Source of the DNA: Desulfarculus baarsii DSM 2075
Lineage (GTDB): Bacteria > Desulfobacterota > Desulfarculia > Desulfarculales > Desulfarculaceae
Assembly: GCF_000143965.1 (NCBI RefSeq)
Contig: NC_014365.1
Coordinates: 3,065,501 to 3,129,500, forward strand
Length of the DNA stretch: 64,000 nucleotides
Direction of reading: 5' to 3'
Positions within the stretch are counted from its first letter, which is position 1. Every line of letters starts with the position of its first letter. Shown here piece by piece: positions 18,222 through 27,823 of this stretch. The notes under the pieces were generated by a model. It made no database searches. It had not been told where the DNA came from and saw only the letters and a list, made by a program, of their open reading frames with translations. The position numbers and the translations under genes are program-made.

Positions 18222-20212
18222 GGCCCAGGCAAACCAACTACTCCAGTTGGCTGCGCGTGCGCCTGGTGGCGCTGGGCGTATTCTTCCTGGTGGTTTTCTT
18301 GGCGCTGGTGGCCCGGGCCGTTGACCTACAGTTGTTCGAGCGCCAACGCCTGCGCGACATCGCCGAGCGCGAATCGATTCGCCAGGTCGACCTGTCACCC
18401 CGCCGGGGCATCATTTTCGACCGCAACCACGAGGAACTGGCCGTCAGCATCGACACCGACAGCATCTACGCCAACCCCCTGGGCATCGCCGACCCCGCGC
18501 GTCACGCCCGGTTGCTGGCCCCTGTCCTCGGTCAGCCGGCCGGCGAGCTGGCCAAACGCCTGGGCGCCGAGCGGGCCTTTGTCTGGCTGGCCCGCCGCGT
18601 CAGCCCCGAAGTGGCCGAAAAAACACGCCAGCTTGGTCTGGACGAAATCTACATCCTCCGCGAACCCAAACGGATTTATCCCTATTCCGACCTGGCCTGC
18701 CACGTGCTGGGCTTTTCGGGCCTGGACGCCAGAGGCCTGGAGGGCCTGGAGCGCAGCCAAGATCAGATCCTGCGCGGCCAGGCCAAGAGCCTGACCAGCG
18801 TGCGCGACGCCCTGGGCCGAACCATCCACCTGACCCCCGAGGCCCTGCTCAACCCGCCCGAGGGCAATCATCTGATCCTGACCCTGGACAAGCAGATTCA
18901 ATACGCCACCGAGCGCTATCTGGCCGAGGCCGTGACCAAGCATCGGGCCAAGGCCGGCCAAGCCATCGTCATGTCGCCCCAGACCGGCGAAATCCTGGCC
19001 ATGGCCTCGACCCCGGCCTTCAATCCCAACGCCTTCGACAAATACGCCAAGGACGCCTATCGCAACCGGGCCATCACCGACTTGTACGAACCGGGCTCGA
19101 CCTTCAAGGCCTTCGTGGCCGCCGCGGCCCTGGCCAGCCACCGCGTCAGCCTGAGTCAGACTTTCGACTGCGAACACGGTCAGTGGCGCATTGGCGGCCG
19201 GATCATCCACGACACCCATCCCTACGGCATGCTGCGCCTGGCCGAGATCGTCAAGGTCTCCTCCAACATCGGCGCGGCCAAGGTGGCCCAGGCCATCGGC
19301 GCCGAGGGCATGTACGCGATGTTGCGCAACTTCGGCTTCGGCCAGCCCACCGGCGTCGACCTGCCCGGCGAGGCCCGTGGCGTGCTGCGGCCGGCCCGCA
19401 CGTGGCGGCCGGTGGAGATGGCCAACATCGCCTTTGGCCAAGGCGTGTCGGTGACGGCCATCCAGATGGTCCAGGCCTTCGCCGCCGTGGCCAACGGCGG
19501 GGTGATGATGCGGCCCCACGTGATTCAGGCCGTGCTGGACAAGCACCACCAGGTCGTGCGCGAGACCAGGCCCCAGATGGTGCGCCGGGTCATGAGCCAG
19601 GACGAGGCCCGCGAACTGACGCGCATGCTCATGTCAGTGACCGAGGACGGCGGCACCGGCACCCTGGCCCGGGTGGGGCCCTTCGCCGTGGCCGGCAAGA
19701 CCGGCACGGCCCAGAAGGTCAACCCCGGCGGCGGCTATTCCAAAACCGACTACATGTCCAGTTTCATCGGTTTCGCCCCGGCCGAAGACCCCAAGGCCGT
19801 GGTCATGGTCCTGCTGGACACGCCGCGCGGCCAATATTACGGCGGCGTGGTGGCCGGGCCGGCCTTTTCGCGGATCGCCCGCGTGGCCCTCAGCGAGATG
19901 GGCGTCTTCGAGATGGCCGCCCAGGGCCAGCCCAACGCCCCGCAGGCCAAGGGCCCGGCCCAGTTCGCCCAGAGTCCGCCGCCGGCCCGGCCAGCCTCGC
20001 TGGCCCAGGCCCGCCAGGCCCTGGCCCAGGGCGCCACGCCCGATCTGGGCGGGCTGAGCCTGCGCCAGGTGCTGCGCCTGGCCGCCGACGCCCACTGCCC
20101 GGTCACGGCCCAGGGTTGGGGCCGGGTCGTGCGGCAGTCACCCACGCCCGGCGCAAAGCTCTCGCCCGGCGGCCTGAGCGTCCAATTGGCCCCGACCCAT
20201 GGAGGCGCGTGA
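18218..20212 (+). CDS. ftsI: septal peptidoglycan transpeptidase FtsI (PBP3-like) with PASTA domain
   Basis: A 664-residue class B penicillin-binding protein that cross-links septal peptidoglycan with FtsW. An N-terminal membrane anchor (about residues 14-34) is followed by the PBP dimer domain. The transpeptidase carries the catalytic S294 in 'PGSTFKAF' (SxxK), 'SSN' near 345, and K494 in 'KTGTAQ'. The last ~60 residues ('LGGLSLRQVLRLAADAHC...') form one PASTA domain, a feature of PBP2x/Spo-like enzymes that E. coli FtsI lacks. ATG overlaps the end of ftsL by 4 nt, and the stop overlaps murE as TGATG. Confidence 0.95.
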   Translation: MRPRQTNYSSWLRVRLVALGVFFLVVFLALVARAVDLQLFERQRLRDIAERESIRQVDLSPRRGIIFDRNHEELAVSIDTDSIYANPLGIADPARHARLLAPVLGQPAGELAKRLGAERAFVWLARRVSPEVAEKTRQLGLDEIYILREPKRIYPYSDLACHVLGFSGLDARGLEGLERSQDQILRGQAKSLTSVRDALGRTIHLTPEALLNPPEGNHLILTLDKQIQYATERYLAEAVTKHRAKAGQAIVMSPQTGEILAMASTPAFNPNAFDKYAKDAYRNRAITDLYEPGSTFKAFVAAAALASHRVSLSQTFDCEHGQWRIGGRIIHDTHPYGMLRLAEIVKVSSNIGAAKVAQAIGAEGMYAMLRNFGFGQPTGVDLPGEARGVLRPARTWRPVEMANIAFGQGVSVTAIQMVQAFAAVANGGVMMRPHVIQAVLDKHHQVVRETRPQMVRRVMSQDEARELTRMLMSVTEDGGTGTLARVGPFAVAGKTGTAQKVNPGGGYSKTDYMSSFIGFAPAEDPKAVVMVLLDTPRGQYYGGVVAGPAFSRIARVALSEMGVFEMAAQGQPNAPQAKGPAQFAQSPPPARPASLAQARQALAQGATPDLGGLSLRQVLRLAADAHCPVTAQGWGRVVRQSPTPGAKLSPGGLSVQLAPTHGGA

Positions 20213-21747
20213 TGCATTTTGACCAACTGACGCGCCTGATCGGGCCCGAATCGCTCCTGGGCCATGCGCCGACGGCCGAACTGACCGGCGTCTGCTGCGA
20301 TTCGCGCCAGGCCGGGCCGGGCATGGTCTTCGTGGCCGTCGTCGGCCACAGCGCCGATGGCCACGCCTATGTGGCGGCGGCGGCGGCGGCCGGGGCGACG
20401 GCGGCCGTGGTCCAGCGGCCAGTGGAGGCCGACATCGCCCAAATCGTCGTCCCCGACAGCCGGCTGGCCCTCTCGGCCCTGGCCGACGAGTTCGCCGGCC
20501 GGCCCAGCCAACGCCTCAAGCTGGTGGGCGTCACCGGCACCAACGGCAAGACGACCATCTGCCACCTGGCCAGGGCGATCATGGCCCAGCGTTGGCCCAC
20601 GGGCATGATCGGCACCGTCGAGACCTGCTTCGCCCAGGTGCGCCGGCCCGCGGCCATGACCACCCCCGACGCCGTGACCCTGCAAAAGACCCTGGCCGAG
20701 ATGCTGGCCAACGGCGTGGAGGCGGCGGCCATGGAGGTCAGCAGCCACGCCCTGGATCAACACCGGGCCGATCACTGCCGCTTCGACGTGGGGCTGTTCA
20801 CCAACCTCAGCCGCGACCACCTGGACTATCACCCCGACATGGCCGACTATTTCCGGGCCAAGCGCCTGTTGTTCACCGAGCTTCTGCCCTGGTCGGCCCG
20901 CCAGGGCAAGCGGCCGGTCTCGGTGATCTGCCTCGACGATGATCACGGCCGCGTGCTGGCCGATCAGGCCAGGGGCACGGGGCTGGCCCTGCTGACCTAC
21001 GGCCTGGCCCCCGGCGCGGACGTGGGCGGCCGCGTGCTGGCCGGCGGGGTCGACGGCATGACGGTGCGCATCGATCACCCCGGCGGGTCGCTGGAGTTTC
21101 ACTCGCGCCTGGTGGGCCGCTACAATCTGCAAAACATCGTCGGCGCGGCGGCGGTGGGCCTGGCTCTGGGGCTTTCGCCCGAGGAAATCAAGGCCGGCCT
21201 GGAGGGCGTGGCCGGCGTGCCTGGCCGGCTGCAACGCGTCCCTGGGCCTGACCGTTCGCCGGCGGTTTTTGTCGACTACGCCCACTCGCCCGAGGCCATC
21301 GCCGCGGCCCTGGCCGTGTTGCGGCCGCTCTGCGCCGGCCGCTTGATCTGCGTCTTCGGGGCCGGTGGCGACCGCGACAAGGGCAAGCGGCCCCTGATGG
21401 GCCGCGCCGCCGGGCAGGCCGCCGACTTCTGCGTGTTGACCAGCGACAACCCGCGCACCGAAGACCCCATGGCCATAATCGACATGGTCGAGGCCGGGCT
21501 AGTTGAAAGCGAGGCCCGGCGGTGCGACAATCCCGCCGCCGGCCAGAGGGCCTACGCCGTCGAAGCCGACCGCGCCGCGGCCATCGCCATGGCCATCCAG
21601 GCGGCCGGGCCAGCGGACGTGGTGCTCATCGCCGGCAAGGGACACGAGGATTACCAGATTATCGGCCGCGTCAAGCGGCATTTCGACGACCGCGAACAAG
21701 CCTTGACGGCCATGACCGCCAAGGCCGCGCGCCTGGGAGAACAATAG
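20212..21747 (+). CDS. murE: UDP-MurNAc-L-Ala-D-Glu:meso-diaminopimelate ligase MurE
   Basis: A 511-residue Mur ligase that adds the third residue of the peptidoglycan stem. The P-loop 'VTGTNGKTT' is around residue 108 and 'HALDQHR' marks the central domain. The specificity motif 'DNPR' (D412-R415) selects meso-diaminopimelate rather than lysine, so the organism has Gram-negative-type peptidoglycan. The ATG overlaps the ftsI stop by 1 nt; upstream extensions of the frame belong to shadows of ftsI. Confidence 0.97.
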   Translation: MHFDQLTRLIGPESLLGHAPTAELTGVCCDSRQAGPGMVFVAVVGHSADGHAYVAAAAAAGATAAVVQRPVEADIAQIVVPDSRLALSALADEFAGRPSQRLKLVGVTGTNGKTTICHLARAIMAQRWPTGMIGTVETCFAQVRRPAAMTTPDAVTLQKTLAEMLANGVEAAAMEVSSHALDQHRADHCRFDVGLFTNLSRDHLDYHPDMADYFRAKRLLFTELLPWSARQGKRPVSVICLDDDHGRVLADQARGTGLALLTYGLAPGADVGGRVLAGGVDGMTVRIDHPGGSLEFHSRLVGRYNLQNIVGAAAVGLALGLSPEEIKAGLEGVAGVPGRLQRVPGPDRSPAVFVDYAHSPEAIAAALAVLRPLCAGRLICVFGAGGDRDKGKRPLMGRAAGQAADFCVLTSDNPRTEDPMAIIDMVEAGLVESEARRCDNPAAGQRAYAVEADRAAAIAMAIQAAGPADVVLIAGKGHEDYQIIGRVKRHFDDREQALTAMTAKAARLGEQ

Positions 21748-23147
21748 TGCCCGCGCTGGACGCACAATTCGTCATCGCCGCCACCGGGGCGGAATTGACC
21801 GGCCAAGCGCCGGCCCAGGCCATGGCCGGCGTCTGCACCGACAGCCGGACCATCGCCCCCGGCCAGCTTTTTGTCGCCCTGAAGGGCGAAAACTTCGATG
21901 GCCACGATTTCGTGGAAAAGGCCTTGCAAGCCGGCGCGGCCGCCGCCCTGGTCGAGCGCGGCTTCAACCCGACCGCCGCCGGCCAATGCCTGCTGCGCGT
22001 CGACGACACCACCAAGGCCCTGGGCCGCTTGGCCGCCGCCTGGCGCGCGGCCCTGCCGGCGCGGATCGTGGCCGTCACCGGCTCCAACGGCAAGACCAGC
22101 ACCAAGGAAATGATCGCCCAGGTGCTGGGCCAGCGCTTCGAGGTCCACAAGACCAAGGGCAACCTGAACAACCACATCGGCCTGCCGCTGACCCTGCTGG
22201 CCCTGCGGCCCGAGCACCAGGTCTGCGTGGCCGAGATGGGCATGAACGCCCCCGGCGAGATCGCCTATCTGGCCGCCATCGCCCGGCCCGACGTGGCCGT
22301 GATCACCAACGTCGGCCCGGCCCACCTGGGGCCCTTGGGCTCCATCGAGGCCGTGGCTGCGGCCAAGGCCGAGCTGTTCCAGGCCCTGGGGCCCGAGGCC
22401 GTGGCCGCCGTCAACCTGGACGACCCCCTGCTGGCCCCCTGGGCCGACAAACTGCCCTGCCGCGTGATCACCTTCGGGCTGGATCCCAAGGCCCAGGCGC
22501 GGGCTCGCGATGTTTCGGCCTTTGGCAGCCGCCAGGCCTTCACCATGGAGATCGGCGACCAACCGGCCGAACGGGTGCGCCTAGCCGCGCCGGGCCTGCA
22601 CAACGTGCGTAACGCCCTGGCCGCCGCCGCCGTGGGCGCGGGCCTGGGTTTGGAAGCCTGGCAGATCAAGGACGGCGTGGAGGCCTTCACCCCGACCAAG
22701 GGCCGGCTGGAGAACGTCTTCACCAAAGGCGGACCGCTGCTCATCGACGACACCTACAACGCCAACCCGGCCTCGGTGGCCGCCGGGCTCCAGTCCTTGG
22801 CCGCCCTGTCCAAGTGGGGCAAAGGCCATGGCTTGATCATGGGCGATATGGGCGAGCTTGGCCCCGAGGCCCCGCGCCTGCATCGCCAGGTGGGCCGCCA
22901 GGCCGTGGAGTTTGGCTGCAAGTTCGTGCTGGCGGTGGGGCAAATGGCCGACGAGGTCGTGGCCGGGGCCCGTGAGGCCGGCCTGGCCGCGCCCAAGGCC
23001 CTGGCCTTCGCCGAGGTCGACCAATTGATCGACGCCAGCCCGCGCGTCATCGGCGAGGGCTGGACGGTGCTGGTCAAGGGCTCACGGGCCGCGCGCATGG
23101 AGCGCGTCATCCAGCGCCTGCAGGAAGTCGACTGGGAGAACGCCTGA
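21747..23147 (+). CDS. murF: UDP-MurNAc-tripeptide:D-Ala-D-Ala ligase MurF
   Basis: A 466-residue Mur ligase adding D-Ala-D-Ala to the tripeptide precursor. Motifs: '[27 protein letters not shown]' in the N-terminal UDP-binding domain, the P-loop '[13 protein letters not shown]' around residue 110, '[15 protein letters not shown]' (typical of MurF), and '[10 protein letters not shown]' in the C-terminal half. It starts at GTG 21747 within TAGTG at the murE stop, and its own stop overlaps the mraY ATG by 1 nt. Confidence 0.97.
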   Translation: MPALDAQFVIAATGAELTGQAPAQAMAGVCTDSRTIAPGQLFVALKGENFDGHDFVEKALQAGAAAALVERGFNPTAAGQCLLRVDDTTKALGRLAAAWRAALPARIVAVTGSNGKTSTKEMIAQVLGQRFEVHKTKGNLNNHIGLPLTLLALRPEHQVCVAEMGMNAPGEIAYLAAIARPDVAVITNVGPAHLGPLGSIEAVAAAKAELFQALGPEAVAAVNLDDPLLAPWADKLPCRVITFGLDPKAQARARDVSAFGSRQAFTMEIGDQPAERVRLAAPGLHNVRNALAAAAVGAGLGLEAWQIKDGVEAFTPTKGRLENVFTKGGPLLIDDTYNANPASVAAGLQSLAALSKWGKGHGLIMGDMGELGPEAPRLHRQVGRQAVEFGCKFVLAVGQMADEVVAGAREAGLAAPKALAFAEVDQLIDASPRVIGEGWTVLVKGSRAARMERVIQRLQEVDWENA

Positions 23148-24229
23148 TGCTATACCACCTGCTATATCCCCTGCGGGACGTCTTCGTCGGCTTCAACGTC
23201 TTCCGCTACATCACTTTCCGCACCATCTACGCGGCCATCACCGCCCTGGTCATCGCCTGGGCGCTGGGCCCGTGGATCATCGCCAAGCTGCAACAGATGC
23301 AGATCGGCCAGCATATCCGCAAGCTGGGCCCCGAAAGCCATCAGGCCAAGGCCGGCACGCCGACCATGGGCGGGGTGCTGATCTTGTTTTCGGTGGCGGT
23401 CTCGGTGCTGCTGTGGGGCGATCTGGGCAATTTCTTCTTGTGGATGGCCCTGCTGGTGACCTACGGCTTCGGCGCGGTGGGCTTTGCCGATGATTACCTG
23501 AAAAAAGTGCGCAAGAGCAACGAGGGCGGCCTGAGTTCGCGCACCAAGTTCCTGGCGCTGACCGCCGTGGCCGCCGTGGCCGCCGTGGCCCTTTACCTCC
23601 ACCCCGGCTACAGCACCAAACTGGCCGTGCCGTTTTTGAAGTTCGTGGTGCCCGATCTGGGCTGGGGCTACGTGCCGCTGGCCATGTTCATCTTGGTTGG
23701 CGCATCCAACGCCGTCAACCTCACCGACGGCCTGGACGGCTTGGCCGCCGGCCCGGTGCTGATCGCCATGGGCACCTACCTGATCCTCAGCTATCTGGCC
23801 GGCAACATCAAAAGCGCCGAATATCTGCAAATATTCTACGTGCATGGCGTGGGCGAGCTGGCGGTGTTCTGCGGGGCGGTGGTCGGGGCGGTGTTGGGTT
23901 TTCTGTGGTACAACGCCTATCCGGCCCAGGTCTTCATGGGCGACACGGGCTCGCTGTCGCTGGGCGGAGCGCTGGGCGTGGTGGCCCTTTGCACCAAGCA
24001 TGAGATCCTGCTGGCGCTGGTGGGCGGCCTGTTCGTGGTCGAGGCCCTGAGCGTGATCATGCAGGTGGGTTTTTTCAAGCTCACCGGCGGCAAGCGCATC
24101 TTTCGCATGGCCCCGTTGCACCATCACTTCGAGCTCAAGGGCTGGCCCGAGCCCAAGGTGATCGTGCGCTTCTGGATCATCTCGATCATCCTGGGCCTGC
24201 TGGCCCTTAGCACGCTGAAATTGAGGTGA
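23147..24229 (+). CDS. mraY: phospho-N-acetylmuramoyl-pentapeptide-transferase MraY
   Basis: A 360-residue integral membrane enzyme with about ten transmembrane helices that makes lipid I from UDP-MurNAc-pentapeptide and undecaprenyl phosphate. Catalytic loops are intact: 'GTPTMGGVL', 'FADDYLKK' (Asp pair), '[13 protein letters not shown]', 'FMGDTGSL' and the histidine cluster '[11 protein letters not shown]' near the C terminus. The ATG overlaps the murF stop by 1 nt. Confidence 0.97.
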   Translation: MLYHLLYPLRDVFVGFNVFRYITFRTIYAAITALVIAWALGPWIIAKLQQMQIGQHIRKLGPESHQAKAGTPTMGGVLILFSVAVSVLLWGDLGNFFLWMALLVTYGFGAVGFADDYLKKVRKSNEGGLSSRTKFLALTAVAAVAAVALYLHPGYSTKLAVPFLKFVVPDLGWGYVPLAMFILVGASNAVNLTDGLDGLAAGPVLIAMGTYLILSYLAGNIKSAEYLQIFYVHGVGELAVFCGAVVGAVLGFLWYNAYPAQVFMGDTGSLSLGGALGVVALCTKHEILLALVGGLFVVEALSVIMQVGFFKLTGGKRIFRMAPLHHHFELKGWPEPKVIVRFWIISIILGLLALSTLKLR

Positions 24230-24234
24230 GGGCC

Positions 24235-25575
24235 ATGGTCTTGGCGGGCAAAAAAGTTTTGGTGGTGGGCATGGGCGCCTCGGGCGCGGCGGCGGCGCGG
24301 CTGTGCCTGGCCCGGGGCGCGGAGGTGCGCTTCACCGACAAAGCGACCGCCCCGCCAGCGGCGGCCGGCCTGGCCGAGTTGGGCGCGACGCCGCGCCTGG
24401 GTGGCCACGACCCGGCCGACTTCCTGTGGGCCGAACTGATCGTGCTCAGCCCCGGCGTGGACCACCGCCTGCCCGAAGTCGCCGCCGCCGCCCGAAACGG
24501 CGCCGAGGTCATCGGCGAGATGGAGCTTGGCTTCCGCTTCCTGAGACCGCCAGCGGTGATGATCACCGGCACCAACGGCAAGAGCACCGTAACCAGCTTG
24601 ATCGCGGCCATGCTGGAGGCCGAGGGCCTGCGCGCCTTTGCCGGCGGCAACCTGGGCACGCCCCTGTGCGCCTACGTGGCCGGCGCGCAAGACGACGACT
24701 GGGCCGTGCTGGAGGTCAGCTCCTTCCAGACCGACACCGCCGTCAGCCTGCGGCCCAAGGTCGGCGTGATCCTCAACATCACCGACGACCATCTGGACCG
24801 CTACGACAGTTTCGAGCAATACGCCCAAAGCAAGTTTCGCCTGCTGGCCAACCAGGCCGAGGGCGACGTGGCCGTGCTCTGCGCCGACGACCCCGAAGTG
24901 GCCGCCCGCCTGGGCCTGGCCCCGGCCAGCGTCTGGCTCTACGGCGCGGCCAACGATCACCGCCCCGGCGGCCGCCTGGAGAACCAACGCCTGGCCCTGG
25001 AGCTGCCCGGCCGCCGCCTGATCAAGCTCGACGCCTCGCGGTCGCGGCTGTGGGGCGGTTTCAACAAGCTCAACATCCTGGCCGCCGGCCTGGCCGCGGC
25101 GGCCTGCGGCGTTTCGGCCCAGGCCATGCAAAGGGCCATCGACGAATTTCAGCCCCTGGGCCACCGTCTGGCCCTAGTGGCCGAGCGCGACGGCGTGGCC
25201 TGGTACGACGACAGCAAGGGCACCAACGTCGGCGCGGTGCAGGCGGCCCTGGAGGCCTTGGCCCGGCCGGCGGTGCTGCTTTTGGGCGGCCGCGACAAGG
25301 ATGGCCGTTTCGCCCTACTGGCCCCGCAACTGGCCGCCTGGGCGCGCCTGGTGATCTGCTTCGGCGAGGCCGGAGCGAGCATCGCCGGCCAGATCGAGGG
25401 CCTGGCCGAGCGCCAGGTGGTGGCCGATCTGCCGGCGGCGGTGACCCTGGCCGCCCAAGAGGCCAAGCCCGGCGATGTCGTGCTGCTTTCGCCCGGCTGC
25501 GCCAGCTTTGACGCCTATGCCGGTTACGCCATGCGCGGCGATCATTTCCGCCGCCTGGTGGCGGAGTTGAACTGA
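24235..25575 (+). CDS. murD: UDP-MurNAc-L-Ala:D-glutamate ligase MurD
   Basis: A 446-residue Mur ligase adding D-Glu to UDP-MurNAc-L-Ala. Visible are the N-terminal dinucleotide-like fold 'KVLVVGMGASG', the P-loop 'ITGTNGKSTVTSLI' around residue 105, 'NITDDHLDRY', 'HRLALVAERDGVAWYDDSKGTN' (split by family loops), and 'LLLGGRDKDG'. ATG 24235 with the GAGGTGAGG ribosome site is preferred; a GTG at 24226 that overlaps the mraY stop as GTGA would add three residues. Confidence 0.96.
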   Translation: MVLAGKKVLVVGMGASGAAAARLCLARGAEVRFTDKATAPPAAAGLAELGATPRLGGHDPADFLWAELIVLSPGVDHRLPEVAAAARNGAEVIGEMELGFRFLRPPAVMITGTNGKSTVTSLIAAMLEAEGLRAFAGGNLGTPLCAYVAGAQDDDWAVLEVSSFQTDTAVSLRPKVGVILNITDDHLDRYDSFEQYAQSKFRLLANQAEGDVAVLCADDPEVAARLGLAPASVWLYGAANDHRPGGRLENQRLALELPGRRLIKLDASRSRLWGGFNKLNILAAGLAAAACGVSAQAMQRAIDEFQPLGHRLALVAERDGVAWYDDSKGTNVGAVQAALEALARPAVLLLGGRDKDGRFALLAPQLAAWARLVICFGEAGASIAGQIEGLAERQVVADLPAAVTLAAQEAKPGDVVLLSPGCASFDAYAGYAMRGDHFRRLVAELN

Positions 25576-26717
25576 TGGCCCAAGCCGCCGCCAACGCCAA
25601 CGAGCGCCCGAGGGCCTGGGGCCTGATCGTGGCCGACCCTTGGCTGCTGCTGTGCGTCCTGGCCCTGGTGGCCATCGGGGTGGTGATGGTCTATTCGGCC
25701 AGCAGCTCGCTGGCCATCAAGCGCCACGGCCAATCGGCCTATTTCCTGTGGCGGCAGTTGGCCAACGTGGGCCTGTGCCTGCCGCTGATGATCGTTTTGG
25801 CCTACATCGACTACGACCGCCTGCGGCGCTGGGCCATGCCGATCTACTTCCTCGTCCTGGCGATGCTGGTGCTGGTGCTCATCCCCGGCGTGGGCCACAC
25901 CTCCGGCGGCGCGGCGCGCTGGCTGCGGCCGGGCGGCTTTTCGATCCAGCCGGCCGAGCTGGCCAAGCCGGCCCTGGTCCTCTGCCTGGCCCACGCCCTG
26001 TCGCTCAACCACGACCGCATCCGCCGCTTCTGGCGCGGCTTCGTTTTCCACATGGCCCTGGCCCTGGCCCTGATCCTGCCGGTGCTGCTGGAGCCGGACC
26101 TGGGCATGTGCATCATGCTTTTCGCCATCACCTTCGCCATGCTCTTCGTGGCCGGGGTGCGCCTGAGCTTCCTGGGCGGGATGGTGCTGGCGGCCGCGCC
26201 GGTGATCTGGGTGCTGATCGTCAATTTCCCCTATCGCTTCGCGCGTGTGATCGCCTTCCTGGACCCTTGGCGCTATCGCCAAAGCTCGGGCTTCCAGGTC
26301 ATTCACAGCTTTTTGGCCTTCGGCTCGGGCGGGCTGGGCGGCGTGGGCCTGGGCTCGTCGACGCAAAAGCTCTTTTATTTGCCCGAGCCCCACACCGACT
26401 TCATCTTCAGCGTCATCGGCGAAGAGTTGGGCCTGTGGGGGGTGACGCTGGTGTTGGGCCTGTTTTTGACGCTGATCTGGCGGGGCGTAAAAATCTCCCT
26501 GGCGGCTCGCGACATCTTCGGCACCTTCCTGGCCGCCGGGGCCACGGCCGTCATCGGCATCCAGGCCTTTGTCAACGCCGGGGTGGTGATGGGTCTGTTG
26601 CCCACCACGGGGCTGACGCTGCCGTTCATCAGCGCGGGCGGTTCGTCGATGATGACCAGTTTCACCTGCGTGGGCCTGCTGCTTTCGGTGGCCGCCCACA
26701 ACAAGAGGGCCGCGTGA
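25575..26717 (+). CDS. ftsW: peptidoglycan glycosyltransferase FtsW
   Basis: A 380-residue SEDS-family membrane protein with about ten transmembrane helices that polymerises lipid II at the septum together with FtsI. Family landmarks: 'VMVYSASSSLA' in TM1, 'GARWLRPGGFSIQPAELAKPALVLCLA' split by the conserved W-R/Q-P-x-E element, 'LEPDLGMCIMLF' with the catalytic Asp, 'FPYRFARVIAFLDPWRY', 'LGSSTQKLFYLPEPHTDFIF', and 'GLTLPFISAGGSSMM'. It overlaps murD by 1 nt and murG by 4 nt. Confidence 0.97.
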   Translation: MAQAAANANERPRAWGLIVADPWLLLCVLALVAIGVVMVYSASSSLAIKRHGQSAYFLWRQLANVGLCLPLMIVLAYIDYDRLRRWAMPIYFLVLAMLVLVLIPGVGHTSGGAARWLRPGGFSIQPAELAKPALVLCLAHALSLNHDRIRRFWRGFVFHMALALALILPVLLEPDLGMCIMLFAITFAMLFVAGVRLSFLGGMVLAAAPVIWVLIVNFPYRFARVIAFLDPWRYRQSSGFQVIHSFLAFGSGGLGGVGLGSSTQKLFYLPEPHTDFIFSVIGEELGLWGVTLVLGLFLTLIWRGVKISLAARDIFGTFLAAGATAVIGIQAFVNAGVVMGLLPTTGLTLPFISAGGSSMMTSFTCVGLLLSVAAHNKRAA

Positions 26718-27823
26718 AACGCTCGGTGCTCATAGCCGGCGGCGGCACGGGCGGGCACTTGTTCCCCGGCGTGGCCGTGGCCAACGAACTCAAACGCCAG
26801 AGCCCCGGCCTGGAGCTGGCCTTTGTCAGCGCCGGCAAGGCCCTGGAAAGCCGCCTGCTGCGCGAGGCCGGCCTGCCCCTGGAGTCGCTGCCGGCCAGCG
26901 CCTTTGTCGGCGGCGGCCTGGTGGGCCGCTTCAAGGCCCTGGCCAAGGTGCCCCTGGCCGTGGCCAAGGCCTCGGCGATCATCAGCCGGCGGCGGCCGGG
27001 GCTGGTGCTGGCGGTGGGCGGATACGCCGCCCTGCCCCTGGGCCTGGCCGCCTGGCTGCGCGGCGCGCCGCTGGCGGTGCAGGAGCAAAACGCCGCCCCC
27101 GGTCTGACCAACCGCGTCTTGGCCCGCCTGGCCCAGGTGGTGTTCACTTCCTTCCCCGGGGCCGAGGAGCAACTGCCCGCGGCCAAATGCCGCATGGTGG
27201 GCAACCCCGTGCGCGCCGAGCTGCTGGCCCAGGCCCAGGCGGCCGCCGCCCAGCGCCCGCCGGCCGCCGAGGAGTTTCGCGTGCTGGTGCTGGGCGGCTC
27301 CCAGGGCGCGCGCAGCATCAACAAGGCCGTCACCGGCGCGCTGGCCTTGCTGGCCCAGCGCCTGCCGCGCCTGGCCTTTATCCACCAGACCGGCCAGGCC
27401 GACGAGCAGTGGGTCCAAAAGGCCTATCAAGACGCCGGCGCGCGGGGCCAGGCAGCGGCGTTTTTTGGCGACGTGGGCAGGCTCTATGGCTGGGCCCACC
27501 TGGTGATCTGCCGGGCCGGCGCGGGCACCCTCACCGAGGCGCTGGCCTGCGGCCGAGCCGCCGTGTGCGTGCCCTACCCCCACGCCGCCGCCGATCACCA
27601 GACCAAAAACGCCCGCGCCCTGGTCGCCGCCGGGGCCGCGCGATTGATCGCCGATCACGACTTCGACGCCGCCGCCGCGGCCAGGGTCATCGCCGAGATG
27701 ATCGACGACGAGCCGGCCCGCGCCCAGTTCGAACGCCGGGCCCTGGCCCTGGCCCGGCCCGGGGCCGCCGCCGAAATAGCCAGGCAGTGCCTGGAGATCA
27801 TGGGAGAAGCCGATCATGTATAA
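26714..27823 (+). CDS. murG: lipid II synthase MurG
   Basis: A 369-residue GT28 glycosyltransferase, peripheral on the inner membrane, transferring GlcNAc to lipid I. The N-terminal G-loop 'IAGGGTGGHLFPGVAVA', 'VGGYAALPLGLAA', 'QEQNAAPGLTNR', 'LGGSQGARSIN' and 'RAGAGTLTEAL' are all present. The enzyme starts at GTG 26714 in a GTGA overlap with ftsW and overlaps murC by 8 nt. Confidence 0.97.
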   Translation: MKRSVLIAGGGTGGHLFPGVAVANELKRQSPGLELAFVSAGKALESRLLREAGLPLESLPASAFVGGGLVGRFKALAKVPLAVAKASAIISRRRPGLVLAVGGYAALPLGLAAWLRGAPLAVQEQNAAPGLTNRVLARLAQVVFTSFPGAEEQLPAAKCRMVGNPVRAELLAQAQAAAAQRPPAAEEFRVLVLGGSQGARSINKAVTGALALLAQRLPRLAFIHQTGQADEQWVQKAYQDAGARGQAAAFFGDVGRLYGWAHLVICRAGAGTLTEALACGRAAVCVPYPHAAADHQTKNARALVAAGAARLIADHDFDAAAAARVIAEMIDDEPARAQFERRALALARPGAAAEIARQCLEIMGEADHV